A DNA stretch of 64,000 nucleotides. Source: Carboxydothermus hydrogenoformans Z-2901 (GTDB taxonomy: Bacteria > Bacillota > Z-2901 > Carboxydothermales > Carboxydothermaceae). The stretch's first letter is position 1; the number at the start of each line of letters is the position of its first letter. The stretch is taken from NCBI RefSeq assembly GCF_000012865.1, contig NC_007503.1, positions 1,331,001 through 1,395,000 on the forward strand, in the 5' to 3' direction. A model generated the notes under the pieces. The model saw only the letters and a list, made by a program, of their open reading frames with translations. It made no database searches and had not been told where the DNA came from. Position numbers and translations under genes: made by a program. Of this stretch, positions 30,825 through 39,829 are shown piece after piece.

Positions 30825-31559
30825 TTAGTCAACCAGTTCAAAGTTGGCATATACCTCTTGTACATCATCATGTTCTTCAAAAAGATCTAAAAGTTTTAAA
30901 AGCTTCTGAGCCTCTTCTCCAGAAACCGGTACTGTAGTTTTAGGAAGCATGGTAATTTCGGCAATACTTGTTTTGATGTTTGCATTATTTAAAGCATCCT
31001 TAACCTTTTCAAAAGCTTCAGGCGCAGTTATAACCTCAAACTGGTCTCCTTCATCCTTTAAATCTTCAGCGCCAGCATCCAAAACTAAAAGCAAAATCTC
31101 TTCTTCATTAATTCCCGGATTATCTTCTTTGGGTATGGTAATATACCCTTTTTCCTCAAATATCCACTGAACGCTCCCCGCTTCCCCCATACTGCCGCCG
31201 TGCTTGGAAAAAAGATGCCTGATTTCGCCGGCAGTACGGTTGCGGTTATCGGTCATTATTTTTAGAAGAATAGCAACACCCCCAGGACCGTATCCTTCGT
31301 AAAAAACTTCTTCGTAACTTTCCGCAGCTAACTCACCGGTTCCTTTCATTATTGCCCGCTGAATATTCTCGTTAGGGATATTTGCTTCCCTGGCTCGAGC
31401 AATAGCCGCCTTAAGCCTGGGATTGGCTTCCGGATCTCCTCCCCCAAGTCTTGCCGCTACCATTATCTCCCGGGCAAGCTTGGTAAAAACTTTACCCCGC
31501 AGGGAATCCATCTTTTCTTTTCTATGTTTAATATTTGCCCATTTGGAATGACCAGCCAT
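30825..31559 (-). CDS. yebC: YebC/PmpR-family protein
   Basis: The 244-residue protein begins at the ATG at 31559 ([16 protein letters not shown], the family signature) after GGGGAGG. Other motifs are [18 protein letters not shown] and [13 protein letters not shown]. The family was annotated as transcriptional regulators; recent work links some members to translation of proline-rich stretches. It is followed by ruvCAB as in many bacteria. Confidence 0.95.
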   Translation of the reverse strand: MAGHSKWANIKHRKEKMDSLRGKVFTKLAREIMVAARLGGGDPEANPRLKAAIARAREANIPNENIQRAIMKGTGELAAESYEEVFYEGYGPGGVAILLKIMTDNRNRTAGEIRHLFSKHGGSMGEAGSVQWIFEEKGYITIPKEDNPGINEEEILLLVLDAGAEDLKDEGDQFEVITAPEAFEKVKDALNNANIKTSIAEITMLPKTTVPVSGEEAQKLLKLLDLFEEHDDVQEVYANFELVD

Positions 31560-31582
31560 ATAAAACAACCTCCCCAAGATAA

Positions 31583-32317
31583 TTACAGCATCGGAACCTC
31601 CGGTATTCTCTTTTTATGTTGAGATTTTCTCTGCATTCTTTTTACAAAATCCACTAACTCCGCCGAACCTTCACCGGTTAATAAATAATGATCAATGTCT
31701 TTGTAAGTAAAGCCCATTTCACCTTCATCGGTTTGGCCTTCCCACAAACCGGCAGAAGGAGCTTTAGTAATTATCTTTTCAGGAAGTCCGAGATAGCGGG
31801 CAAACTCCCAAACTTCGGTTTTGGTTAAATTACCGATAGGCAATAGGTCAACGCCGCCATCACCCCATTTTGTAAAATAACCGATTTCTAACTCTGTTCG
31901 ATTTCCCGTCCCTGCAACCAAATAATTTAAATTTGCAGCCCAGTAATAAAGGGTTGTCATTCTAAGACGCGGTTTAATGTTGGCCAAGGCAAGCTTTTCC
32001 GGCTCGTGAGGTGTGGCATTCTTTAAGCTTGAAACCAGAGCTTGGTAAGGCTCATCTAAATTTACAACAATATATTTTAAATTTAAATGATTGGCTATCA
32101 TTCGCGCATCCTCTTCATCCTCTGGATTACTAAAACAAGGCATAATAATCCCCAAGCTTTTTTCAGGAAAAGCCTTTTTGATTAAAGTAGCAACTACCGC
32201 AGAATCAACTCCACCGGACAATCCAACCAGTAGCCCGCTGGCATTGGCTTCCCTTGTTTTTTCTCTTAACCAATTTACTAATTTCTCAGTCTTTTCTTCC
32301 CAATTCACCCTCATCAT
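31583..32317 (-). CDS. nadE: NAD synthetase (ammonia-dependent type)
   Basis: NadE amidates deamido-NAD. The 244-residue protein has the PP-loop ATP pyrophosphatase motif [16 protein letters not shown] and the [26 protein letters not shown] segment, but no glutaminase domain, so it would use ammonia. The upstream AAGGAG is followed by ATG, ATG and a GTG, and the GTG at 32308 has the best spacing. The first bases overlap the end of the LysR gene. Confidence 0.93.
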   Translation of the reverse strand: MMRVNWEEKTEKLVNWLREKTREANASGLLVGLSGGVDSAVVATLIKKAFPEKSLGIIMPCFSNPEDEEDARMIANHLNLKYIVVNLDEPYQALVSSLKNATPHEPEKLALANIKPRLRMTTLYYWAANLNYLVAGTGNRTELEIGYFTKWGDGGVDLLPIGNLTKTEVWEFARYLGLPEKIITKAPSAGLWEGQTDEGEMGFTYKDIDHYLLTGEGSAELVDFVKRMQRKSQHKKRIPEVPML

Positions 32318-33219
32318 CTCCTTAACAATGAAAATTCTGATAAAGCTAAATTAATAAAGTGATTTATAAGTGGGTGTTGTTTTTTTCTCTTTAAATATAG
32401 CAAAAATAAATCCCTTTGCAAAGCTAAGCCCTTAATCCTGTGAGTCGAAACTAACCCTAACTTGGTTGCATTTCTTACAGCAATTTCGGAGCAAAAAGCT
32501 CCCCCCAGTCCCCCCTCTACTGCCGTTAACACCGCTTGATTACTTCCCAGCTCCATAACAATCTTAAGTTTCTTTTCTGATATACCAAAATTTTTTAAGG
32601 CTTTTTCCAGGAACATACGGGTGCCCGAACCCTTTTCCCGCCAAATAAGCGGAATTTTTAGCAAATCGTCCGGTTCCAAAACTTCTTTTTGGGTGAGGGG
32701 GTGATTAGCCGGTAAGATAAACACTAACTCGTCTTTATAAAAAGGAACAAATTCCAAACGCGGGTTTTTTATTTCCGAACCTACCGCCCCAACATCATAG
32801 ATACCATCCAAAATTTTAGCCACCACATCTCCCGTATCACTAATCTCAAGATTTACCTTTACCTGGGGGTAAGCCAAATTATATCTCCCCAAGAGCAAGG
32901 GCAAAAGATATTGCCCGGGGATATTACTTGCCCCGATATTTAAGATTCCCTTGGGATTTTCTTTGTTGCCGGAAATGTTTTGTTCTGCTTCCTCAAGAAT
33001 CTTTAAAATTTCCTGAGCATATTTATACAAAAGAGCCCCATCATCGGTAAGTTTGATTCCTTTTACATTTCTTTCTAATAATATTGTATTAAAATACTCT
33101 TCCAGCGACTGCAAATGCTTGGTTATCGCTGGCTGCGTTAAGTTTAGCAGCTTTCCCGCTTTACTTAAACTTTTTTCATTTACTACAGTAATAAAGGTTT
33201 TAAAATACTCTACTTTCAT
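32314..33219 (-). CDS. LysR-family transcriptional regulator
   Basis: The 301-residue protein has the LysR winged helix-turn-helix at residues 1-60 (SLSKAGKLLNLTQPAITKHLQSLEE). A periplasmic-binding-protein-like effector domain follows, with ELVFILPANHPLTQ, GSGTRMFLEKAL and VEGGLGGAFCSEIAVRNA. The effector region resembles CysB/CysL and CbbR-type regulators, but the ligand cannot be named. It lies in line with nadE (4-nt overlap) rather than divergent from a target, so its regulon is unclear. Confidence 0.88.
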   Translation of the reverse strand: MKVEYFKTFITVVNEKSLSKAGKLLNLTQPAITKHLQSLEEYFNTILLERNVKGIKLTDDGALLYKYAQEILKILEEAEQNISGNKENPKGILNIGASNIPGQYLLPLLLGRYNLAYPQVKVNLEISDTGDVVAKILDGIYDVGAVGSEIKNPRLEFVPFYKDELVFILPANHPLTQKEVLEPDDLLKIPLIWREKGSGTRMFLEKALKNFGISEKKLKIVMELGSNQAVLTAVEGGLGGAFCSEIAVRNATKLGLVSTHRIKGLALQRDLFLLYLKRKKQHPLINHFINLALSEFSLLRR

Positions 33220-33230
33220 AAAGCCCTCCG

Positions 33231-34826
33231 CTACTCCACAACGATATAAAAGGGATAATTTTTCTGCCCCCCATAAAACTTTTCTACATCACAAAAAGCA
33301 TACTTCTCTTCCAGTAATGACACAAATTTTTCTGCTACATCTTCTAAAACTTCCTCTCCCGTAAAGACCGAAATTAAGCTGTTATCTTCATTAATTACCT
33401 TAGCAACTGCTTCCATTGAAGTTAAGAGCACATCTTTTCCTGCAGCAATAATATCACCGTTAAAAATCGCTATATAATCACCACTTTTTATTTCTAATTC
33501 ACCAAACCTTACCTCTCTTACAGCTCTGGTAACTTCAATAACTTTTAAATTTTTTAAGTGTTCGTTTATTTTGGTAATTAATTCTTCGGGTTCGGCATTT
33601 TCATCAAAATATAAGGAAACCGCCACCGTTTGGGCCGGATTCTTTGTATTAACAATGGTAACACTTTTATTGGTAAGATTTTTAGCCTGTTCGGCAGCCA
33701 AGATAATGTTTTTATTGTTTGGAAATACTATTACTTTCGTTGCCGGAACACGATTAATTGCCTCCACAATAGCCGATACAGGAGGATTTGCCGTTTGTCC
33801 ACCATCAACGATTTCATCTATACCCAGTTTTTGAAAAATTTCGCTAAATCCTTTACCCGGCGAAACCGCAACCATTCCCAGCTTTTTGGCAGGCTTTTGC
33901 TTTTCCTGACTTTGCTCCAACATATTATCAATTTTTATATTGTAAATTAAACCCCACCTTAACCCCAATTCTAAGGCTTCTCCGGGGTGATTAGTATGGA
34001 TGTGAACTTTTACAACGTTTTCATCACCGGCAACGATTAAAGAACCTCCAATTTCCATTAATTCCTGCCGAATTTTCTCCAAGAATAATTTTTCCCCTTT
34101 GATAATAAACTCGGTACAGTAAATATAATCCATACCAACTTCATCTAACTCTTGTTCTTCCTTTTTTATGGAAAAATCTGCTTCCGGTAAATTTAAAGTA
34201 ATACTTTCATCTTTTAACCCGGCTAAACAGCCTTGCAAAAATAAAACAAGCCCCATACCACCAGAATCAACAACCCCTGCTTTTTTTAAGGCAGGTAAAA
34301 GTTCAGGGGTTTTAGCTAAAGCCACTTCTCCGTAACGAATTGCTTCGTCAATTAATTCAATAATGTTAACTTTGTTACGAATGCTTTTCTTAAATCCCTT
34401 ACCGATTTCCCTTAATACCGTAAGAATTGTTCCTTCCACCGGTTGCGCTACAGCCCGGTAGGCGTAAACCACTCCGTATTGAAAAGCTTTTGATAATTCC
34501 GAAACACCTGCCTCGCGCTTGTTTTTAAATCCCCGGGCAAATCCGCGCAAAACCTGGGACAAAATAACCCCCGAATTTCCCCGGGCCCCAAACAGAGCAC
34601 CCTGCGCAGCAATATCAGCCACCTTGCCCAAATGTACATCCATCGCTTGAGATATTTTTTCCGCAGCTACCTTTAAAGTTGCCGCCATGTTTGTTCCGGT
34701 ATCACCATCAGGAACAGGAAACACATTTAGCTGATTTAATTTCTCCTTGTTGCGCTCAAGATTCGCAGCAGCAGCAATAATCATCTTGGCATAATCAATA
34801 CCATTAATTTTTTCCAACAATACCAC
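33231..34826 (-). CDS. DhaL/DAK2-domain protein (FakA/YloV type)
   Basis: The 531-residue protein has an N-terminal DhaL kinase domain with NVFPVPDGDTGTNMAATL (nucleotide and Mg binding) and GARGNSGVILSQVLRGFARG. The rest matches the middle and C-terminal FakA regions, including VFPNNKNIILAAEQA. FakA phosphorylates fatty acids presented by FakB (DegV) proteins. A degV gene lies just upstream, which favours a fatty-acid kinase role. The start is a GTG at 34826; TTG codons 6 and 9 nt downstream are alternatives. Confidence 0.85.
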   Translation of the reverse strand: MVLLEKINGIDYAKMIIAAAANLERNKEKLNQLNVFPVPDGDTGTNMAATLKVAAEKISQAMDVHLGKVADIAAQGALFGARGNSGVILSQVLRGFARGFKNKREAGVSELSKAFQYGVVYAYRAVAQPVEGTILTVLREIGKGFKKSIRNKVNIIELIDEAIRYGEVALAKTPELLPALKKAGVVDSGGMGLVLFLQGCLAGLKDESITLNLPEADFSIKKEEQELDEVGMDYIYCTEFIIKGEKLFLEKIRQELMEIGGSLIVAGDENVVKVHIHTNHPGEALELGLRWGLIYNIKIDNMLEQSQEKQKPAKKLGMVAVSPGKGFSEIFQKLGIDEIVDGGQTANPPVSAIVEAINRVPATKVIVFPNNKNIILAAEQAKNLTNKSVTIVNTKNPAQTVAVSLYFDENAEPEELITKINEHLKNLKVIEVTRAVREVRFGELEIKSGDYIAIFNGDIIAAGKDVLLTSMEAVAKVINEDNSLISVFTGEEVLEDVAEKFVSLLEEKYAFCDVEKFYGGQKNYPFYIVVE

Positions 34827-34829
34827 TCC

Positions 34830-35666
34830 CTAATCCTTTGCTAAATATACCGTACCAAGAGCACCAGGTCCGATATGGCTTCCAATAACCGGTCCGGCAG
34901 AATATATCTCTATATCATTTCTCTGTAACTTTTCTGTCAATTTAGCTTGCATTTTCACCGCAGCATCCCGCGCATAAAATTCAACTACTCCAGCCCAAAC
35001 CGCATCGTCAGGAATTAATTCGTATAATTTTTCAAAGGCTTTATTAAAAGTTCTTATTTTTTCCACAACCTCAATTGCCCCATCAACCATGGTCAAAACC
35101 GGTTTAATTTGCAAGATACTTCCAAAAAGAGCCGCAGCACCGCCAATCCGTCCGCCCCGATGCAAAAACTCCAAGCTATCGGGAACAAAATAAAGCTTCA
35201 ATCTTGGAACCATACCAGTCAGTTCCTCAAAGATTTTTTTCGCAGGTTCACCCTCCCTGGCTTTCTGCACCGCATATTTTATCAAGTAAGTTTCAGCTCC
35301 TACAATTGCCTTGGAATCCAACACGTAAATTTTATCTTTTCCAACCTCATTTGCAGCCGTAAGGGCACTATTATACGTCCCGCTGAATTTTGAAGAAATA
35401 GTAATGCACACAATCTCGTACCCGAGACTTAACTTTTCTTCAAACACTTTTTTAAAAGCTGCGATAGGCGGTTGCGAAGTAGAAGGTCGTTCTTTGGTAC
35501 TCATTAATATTTCATAAAATCTTTTGGTTTCGGCTAAATCGTCAACAAAATCATGTGGTCCAATATGCGCAGTAAGCGGAACTATTTCCAAGTATTCCTT
35601 ATTACACCCCACGTAATCGGAAGTCAAATAGCCAATGGAATCTGCCACTATAAAAGTCTTAGACAT
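34830..35666 (-). CDS. DegV-family (FakB-type) fatty-acid-binding protein
   Basis: The 278-residue protein starts at MSKTFIVADSIGYLT (ATG at 35666), 6 nt after GGGGGA. It has the DegV signatures RPSTSQPPIAAFKKVF, SSKFSGTYNSALTAA and HRGGRIGGAAALFGSILQIKPVL. FakB proteins hold the fatty acid for phosphorylation by FakA, which is encoded 3 nt downstream. Confidence 0.9.
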   Translation of the reverse strand: MSKTFIVADSIGYLTSDYVGCNKEYLEIVPLTAHIGPHDFVDDLAETKRFYEILMSTKERPSTSQPPIAAFKKVFEEKLSLGYEIVCITISSKFSGTYNSALTAANEVGKDKIYVLDSKAIVGAETYLIKYAVQKAREGEPAKKIFEELTGMVPRLKLYFVPDSLEFLHRGGRIGGAAALFGSILQIKPVLTMVDGAIEVVEKIRTFNKAFEKLYELIPDDAVWAGVVEFYARDAAVKMQAKLTEKLQRNDIEIYSAGPVIGSHIGPGALGTVYLAKD

Positions 35667-35794
35667 TACGTTCCCCCATTTCACAATTATTCCAATTTTT
35701 TTAACAAAAATAAAAATTTTTTATACTACTTTAAGATTTTAATCAAAGAAATAATCAAATTCAACATTTTTCATAAATCGACAATAAAATACCC

Positions 35795-35823
35795 TTACCA
35801 AATCAACATACCTCTGGTATGAT
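35795..35823 (+). promoter_or_regulatory. Candidate sigma-A promoter for the 80-residue orphan gene
   Basis: TTACCA (35795-35800), a 17-nt spacer and TATGAT (35818-35823) lie 20 nt before the start codon, with an optimally placed GGAGG between them. Identified by eye. Confidence 0.6.
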
Positions 35824-35843
35824 AAAAACGGAGGTGTTAATAA

Positions 35844-36086
35844 ATGGTTAAACTGGTAAGAGAAGGGACAACCTTCGGTCAAAAAGATGTAATTGAGCTT
35901 TTGGTAGAGTTTTCCTCTTTTAAAGACCGGGTTAACAAAAAATTTAAAGAAATCGCCCGGGAGTTTGAAGGAAAAAGTAACGAACACGACCTATGGGTAA
36001 ATCTTTATTTAATCGCTTCAGATTATGCCGAAGAAATGCAAAACCGTAAGGCCAAACAGGAAATGTTAAGCCAAAAAATAAGTTAA
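35844..36086 (+). CDS. Hypothetical 80-residue protein
   Basis: I do not recognise this protein. It is charged and mostly helical in pattern (DVIELLVEFSSFKDRVNKKF and YAEEMQNRKAKQEML), with no cysteines, signal peptide or membrane segment. It is supported as a real gene by a good promoter, a GGAGG site 8 nt before the ATG, and a clean stop. It is one of only three plus-strand genes here, lying divergent from degV and convergent with the pseudouridine synthase (4-nt overlap). Confidence 0.72.
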   Translation: MVKLVREGTTFGQKDVIELLVEFSSFKDRVNKKFKEIAREFEGKSNEHDLWVNLYLIASDYAEEMQNRKAKQEMLSQKIS

Positions 36087-36778
36087 GAATTTTTAAGTAC
36101 CAAAATTTCTTCTGGAGTTAATTCTCTATATTCCCCGGGGCTTAATTTATTATCTAAAATTAAGCCCCCAATCCTTATTCTTTTTAAGTAAACAACGGTC
36201 TTTCCCAAGGCTAAAAACATCCTTTTTACCTGATGATATTTTCCCTCGGTTATAACAATCGTTCCATGTTTATCTCCTACTTTACCGAGAAGTCGGGCAG
36301 GTTTGGTAAGGTAATTATCTTCCAGCCTGATACCGGTTTTTATTTTTGAAAAATCTTCCTCTTCTAAAGGTTTATCAAGCTCAAAATAATATTCTTTCTC
36401 AACCTCTTTTTTGGGAGACGTTAAATGATGCGCTAACTGCCCATCATCGGTCAAAATGAGCAAACCTTCGGTATCAATGTCAAGTCGGCCAACCGGAAAT
36501 ATTTTCCGATGAACCGGAACTAAATCAACAACGGTAGGATAACGCCGGTCAACGGTAGCGGAAACATACCCTTTGGGTTTGTTTAACATAAAATAAACAA
36601 AGGGTTTATATTTAACTTCTTCACCCTTAACAATTACCTTATCGGTATCCACATTCAAGTTATATCCCGGGTCCTTTACCACCACGCCATTTACTTCAAC
36701 CTTTCGTGCCTTTAAGAGTTTTCTAACCTCTTTACGGGTACCAAAACCCATATGAGCTAAAAATTTATCAATCCGCAT
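36083..36778 (-). CDS. RsuA/RluB-family rRNA pseudouridine synthase
   Basis: The 231-residue protein starts at MRIDKFLAHMGFGTRKEV (ATG at 36778), 6 nt after GGAGG. It has an N-terminal S4 domain and the catalytic motif VGRLDIDTEGLLILTDDGQLAH. By length it is closer to RsuA (16S) than to the longer RluB; the target is not certain. It overlaps the lytic transglycosylase gene by 11 nt. Confidence 0.88.
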   Translation of the reverse strand: MRIDKFLAHMGFGTRKEVRKLLKARKVEVNGVVVKDPGYNLNVDTDKVIVKGEEVKYKPFVYFMLNKPKGYVSATVDRRYPTVVDLVPVHRKIFPVGRLDIDTEGLLILTDDGQLAHHLTSPKKEVEKEYYFELDKPLEEEDFSKIKTGIRLEDNYLTKPARLLGKVGDKHGTIVITEGKYHQVKRMFLALGKTVVYLKRIRIGGLILDNKLSPGEYRELTPEEILVLKNS

Positions 36779-37703
36779 TTTCATCCTCCTTTGCTTCATC
36801 GGCATTAATCTTGGCATTTGCAAAAATCGCCCGGTATTTCTCCATTAAAAGCGGAACTTTCCTTATGTAATTTTGCGTTTCCGAAATATAAAGATAATTA
36901 TTGTTATAAACGTTGCCAGGTCCAGCATTATAAGCCGCTAAAGCTAACTGCCAGTTACCAAACCGTTTGTATTGAATTGCTAAATACCTGGCACCGCCAA
37001 TAATATTTTGCTCGGGATCGTAAGGATCTACCCCTAAACCCCGGGCCGTTTTGGGCATCAATTGCATGAGGCCAATTGCTCCCGCCGGACTTATTGCATT
37101 GGGATTTCCTCCGGACTCTTGCTCAATCACCGCGGCAATAAGCGCAGGATCTAAATTATAAAGTTCCGCCGCTTTAAAAATGTATTTTGACCAACGGAGA
37201 ACCCTGTGCTTTTGGTCAATATACTCCATAAAATTCCTTGAACCCACAGCAACTTTTTGCCGGTCACCGGAAATATAAATGCGCATGGTCAAAAAGTCGG
37301 CAAAAGCCGTTAAGGCGTTTTTTAAATTGCTTTTAACAATAACCCCGGAAGAAAGGTCAAAATTACTTCGGTCTTTTCTGTTAAAATTCGTTAATTCATG
37401 TCCCAAAAAAGCAATGGTATCTTTTAAACCCTTCTTAAATTCATAATATTTTTCCTTTTTAAAGGAAAGAGTTGCTTTTTTGTCGAGTTTAAACTCTTTC
37501 GGGACAACACTGTAAGGGGGATTGTAGTTAGCTATTTTCATAATTAACATATCTTCAAGCTTTGCCGGTGTAAAATAAAGAAAAATTATTATTAAGAGTA
37601 ATATAATACCCACTACCTTGGTTAACTCTAAAAAAATCCCTTTAACTTTCTTCCAAAGTCTATTAAACGGTCTACCCATCGGAAAATTTAAAACTGGTTT
37701 CAA
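36768..37703 (-). CDS. Membrane-anchored lytic transglycosylase (SLT domain)
   Basis: The protein of about 311 residues has an N-terminal membrane anchor (VVGIILLLIIIFLYF), a linker, and a C-terminal Slt70-type domain. The domain has IAAVIEQESGGNPNAISPAGA (catalytic glutamate), GLMQLMPKTARGLG and LALAAYNAGPGNV. It cleaves peptidoglycan outside the membrane. The start is uncertain: the TTG at 37703 is 6 nt from GGGGGAG, with a TTG at 37718 and an ATG at 37679 as alternatives. Confidence 0.85.
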   Translation of the reverse strand: MKPVLNFPMGRPFNRLWKKVKGIFLELTKVVGIILLLIIIFLYFTPAKLEDMLIMKIANYNPPYSVVPKEFKLDKKATLSFKKEKYYEFKKGLKDTIAFLGHELTNFNRKDRSNFDLSSGVIVKSNLKNALTAFADFLTMRIYISGDRQKVAVGSRNFMEYIDQKHRVLRWSKYIFKAAELYNLDPALIAAVIEQESGGNPNAISPAGAIGLMQLMPKTARGLGVDPYDPEQNIIGGARYLAIQYKRFGNWQLALAAYNAGPGNVYNNNYLYISETQNYIRKVPLLMEKYRAIFANAKINADEAKEDENAD

Positions 37704-37768
37704 ACCCTTCTCCCCCAAAGCATCGGTTAGTTATGTTAATGTTCTACCTCTATTCCTTTATTTCCTGC

Positions 37769-37800
37769 AAAAAAAGGGGTGTAGTTTGCCACTACACCCT
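37769..37800 (-). terminator. Terminator of the ABC importer operon
   Basis: On the minus strand a 9-10 bp stem (arms at 37791-37800 and 37776-37785, 5-6 nt loop) is followed by seven Ts. It starts at the stop codon of the last permease gene. Confidence 0.9.
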
Positions 37801-38717
37801 TAGTCTCCTTCACGAGAATACGGAATACCAACTGAAGCCGGTGGTTGAGCTTTTCTCACCACCCCTGCGAGAACTAACAGCGTTAACACATACGGTATCA
37901 TTTTGATAAATTGATAGGGAACTACTTTACTTTGAACCACCCTCATACTAATGGCCTCGGCAAAACCAAAGAGGAAGGAAGCCCAAAATGAACCGTAAGG
38001 CATCCAGTTTCCAAAGATCATCGCTGCTAAAGCAATAAATCCCTTACCCTGGGTCATGCCTTCTACATACATATGGGTGTGTTCAATCGAGAGATAAGCA
38101 CCAGCAAGTCCAGCAAAAGCCCCGCTAATTATTACCCCTAAATAACGATAGGGTATTACTTTAACACCAAGAGTATCCGCTGCTAAGGGATTTTCCCCGA
38201 CAGCTTTTAAACGCAACCCAAAAACAGTTTTTTCCAATACCCAGTAAGTAACAAAAACAAGCAAAATCCCAAGAATAATTATCGGCGAAATATCCGTAGC
38301 AATTGGTTTTAAAACGCTGATATTCTTTAAAATCGGAATATCAATTTTCGGTAAACCATTAACACTGGGACTGGTAGTAGCCATGCCAAACAAAGCAATA
38401 CTAAAAAATCTGGCCAAGCCGTAAGCCAGGATATTTATCGCCACTCCCGAGACGATTTGGTCGACCCGGTAAGTAACGGTAACCACCGCGTGAATCAATG
38501 CCACCAACATCCCCATGGCAATTGCCAGCAAAAATCCACCTACCGGACCATAATGCAGCGCACCGTAGGCTCCCCAAAAGGCTCCAGTCATCATCATACC
38601 TTCAAGGCCTATATTGGTAACACCACTGCGTTCTGAGTAAATCGCACCTAACGCGGTAATTAAAACAGGAATGGTCATGCGAAGAGCCGAGGCTAACATT
38701 TCCATAATATCGCCCAT
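37800..38717 (-). CDS. Nucleoside-type ABC transporter permease (second)
   Basis: The 305-residue polytopic protein has the BMP-family permease signatures TIPVLITALGAIYSERSGVTNIGLEGMMMTGAF and RLKAVGENPLAADTLGV. It corresponds to the NupQ/YufQ-type subunit of nucleoside importers. The start at 38717 has AGGAGG 7 nt upstream. It is the last gene of a four-gene importer operon, and the terminator begins at its stop. Confidence 0.88.
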   Translation of the reverse strand: MGDIMEMLASALRMTIPVLITALGAIYSERSGVTNIGLEGMMMTGAFWGAYGALHYGPVGGFLLAIAMGMLVALIHAVVTVTYRVDQIVSGVAINILAYGLARFFSIALFGMATTSPSVNGLPKIDIPILKNISVLKPIATDISPIIILGILLVFVTYWVLEKTVFGLRLKAVGENPLAADTLGVKVIPYRYLGVIISGAFAGLAGAYLSIEHTHMYVEGMTQGKGFIALAAMIFGNWMPYGSFWASFLFGFAEAISMRVVQSKVVPYQFIKMIPYVLTLLVLAGVVRKAQPPASVGIPYSREGD

Positions 38718-38719
38718 TA

Positions 38720-39829
38720 TTAAGCCTCCTTCTTCTCTAATCTCTTTATATAACGTCCCAAAATGTTAGCAGCAACTACTACACTTAAAATAATTATTCC
38801 CTGCATGATAACAATGGTTTCCATGGGCACACCCATAAAGGTTTGGACACCCTCGGCACCACGATTGAGAAAACCAAAAAGCAATGCTGCTAAAACAATT
38901 CCGAAGGGGTTATTGTTACCCATCAAAGCAACGGCAATACCGTTAAAACCAAAGTTTTTCGGAAAGTCCAAATCCATATAGCCATAGAAACTCAGTAAAT
39001 GGGAAAGACCGATCAACCCCGCAATAGCTCCGCTTAATAAAAAGCCTTTAAAATATACTTTATTAGGGTTAATACCCGCAGCTTCGGAAGCTTTGGGGTT
39101 ACTTCCCACCGCACGAATTTCATACCCAAAAGGAGTGTGCCAAAGCAAATAATACATTCCCACCGTTAAAAGCAATCCAATTACAAAAAACCAGTTCAGG
39201 TAAACAGAGTTTGGCAAATCTATACCAAAAAAGCTTAAAAACCCGTGAAGCTTTGGCATTAAGGCTGTTTCAGCAAAATGCGGAGTCCGAATTAAAGGAC
39301 TACCCAATCCTTCAGGTACTTTTTGGTTGCGGTCCATGAAAAGATCCGCAATAAAATAATGAATTAACGAATAGGCAATATAATTAAGCATGATGGTACT
39401 GATAACCTCATGAACTCCGCGGCGTACCTTTAAGTAAATGGGAACAAAAGCCCATAATACTCCTCCCAGCATGGCTGCCAAAATGGCCAGAGGCAAATGA
39501 ATAAATGCCGGAATTCCGCTCAAAGTAAAGCCCACAAAGGCGGCAAAAAAAGCCCCTATAAAGTACTGGCCTTCCACTCCAATGTTAAAAAGTCCCATTT
39601 TAAAACTTAAGGCCACAGCCAACCCGGAAAAAATAAGTGGTGTTGCGTTAAATAAAATTTCGCCAACACTATCAGCACTTCCCAGGCTAAACTCAATCAT
39701 TGTTTGGTAAACTTCAATGGGATTTTTGCCAATTGCAACTATTAATACCGAACTTAAAGCAATGGCAAACAATATGGCAACTATTGGCGTTAAAAGCTGT
39801 AGTAGTATTATTTTGAACCGCTTATTCAT
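38720..39829 (-). CDS. Nucleoside-type ABC transporter permease (first)
   Basis: The 369-residue polytopic protein has ATPLIFSGLAVALSFKMGLFNIGVEGQYFIGAF and EIRAVGSNPKASEAAGINPNK, as in NupP/YufP permeases. It overlaps the ATPase gene by one base and is followed 2 nt later by the second permease, so the subunits are probably made together. Confidence 0.88.
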   Translation of the reverse strand: MNKRFKIILLQLLTPIVAILFAIALSSVLIVAIGKNPIEVYQTMIEFSLGSADSVGEILFNATPLIFSGLAVALSFKMGLFNIGVEGQYFIGAFFAAFVGFTLSGIPAFIHLPLAILAAMLGGVLWAFVPIYLKVRRGVHEVISTIMLNYIAYSLIHYFIADLFMDRNQKVPEGLGSPLIRTPHFAETALMPKLHGFLSFFGIDLPNSVYLNWFFVIGLLLTVGMYYLLWHTPFGYEIRAVGSNPKASEAAGINPNKVYFKGFLLSGAIAGLIGLSHLLSFYGYMDLDFPKNFGFNGIAVALMGNNNPFGIVLAALLFGFLNRGAEGVQTFMGVPMETIVIMQGIIILSVVVAANILGRYIKRLEKKEA

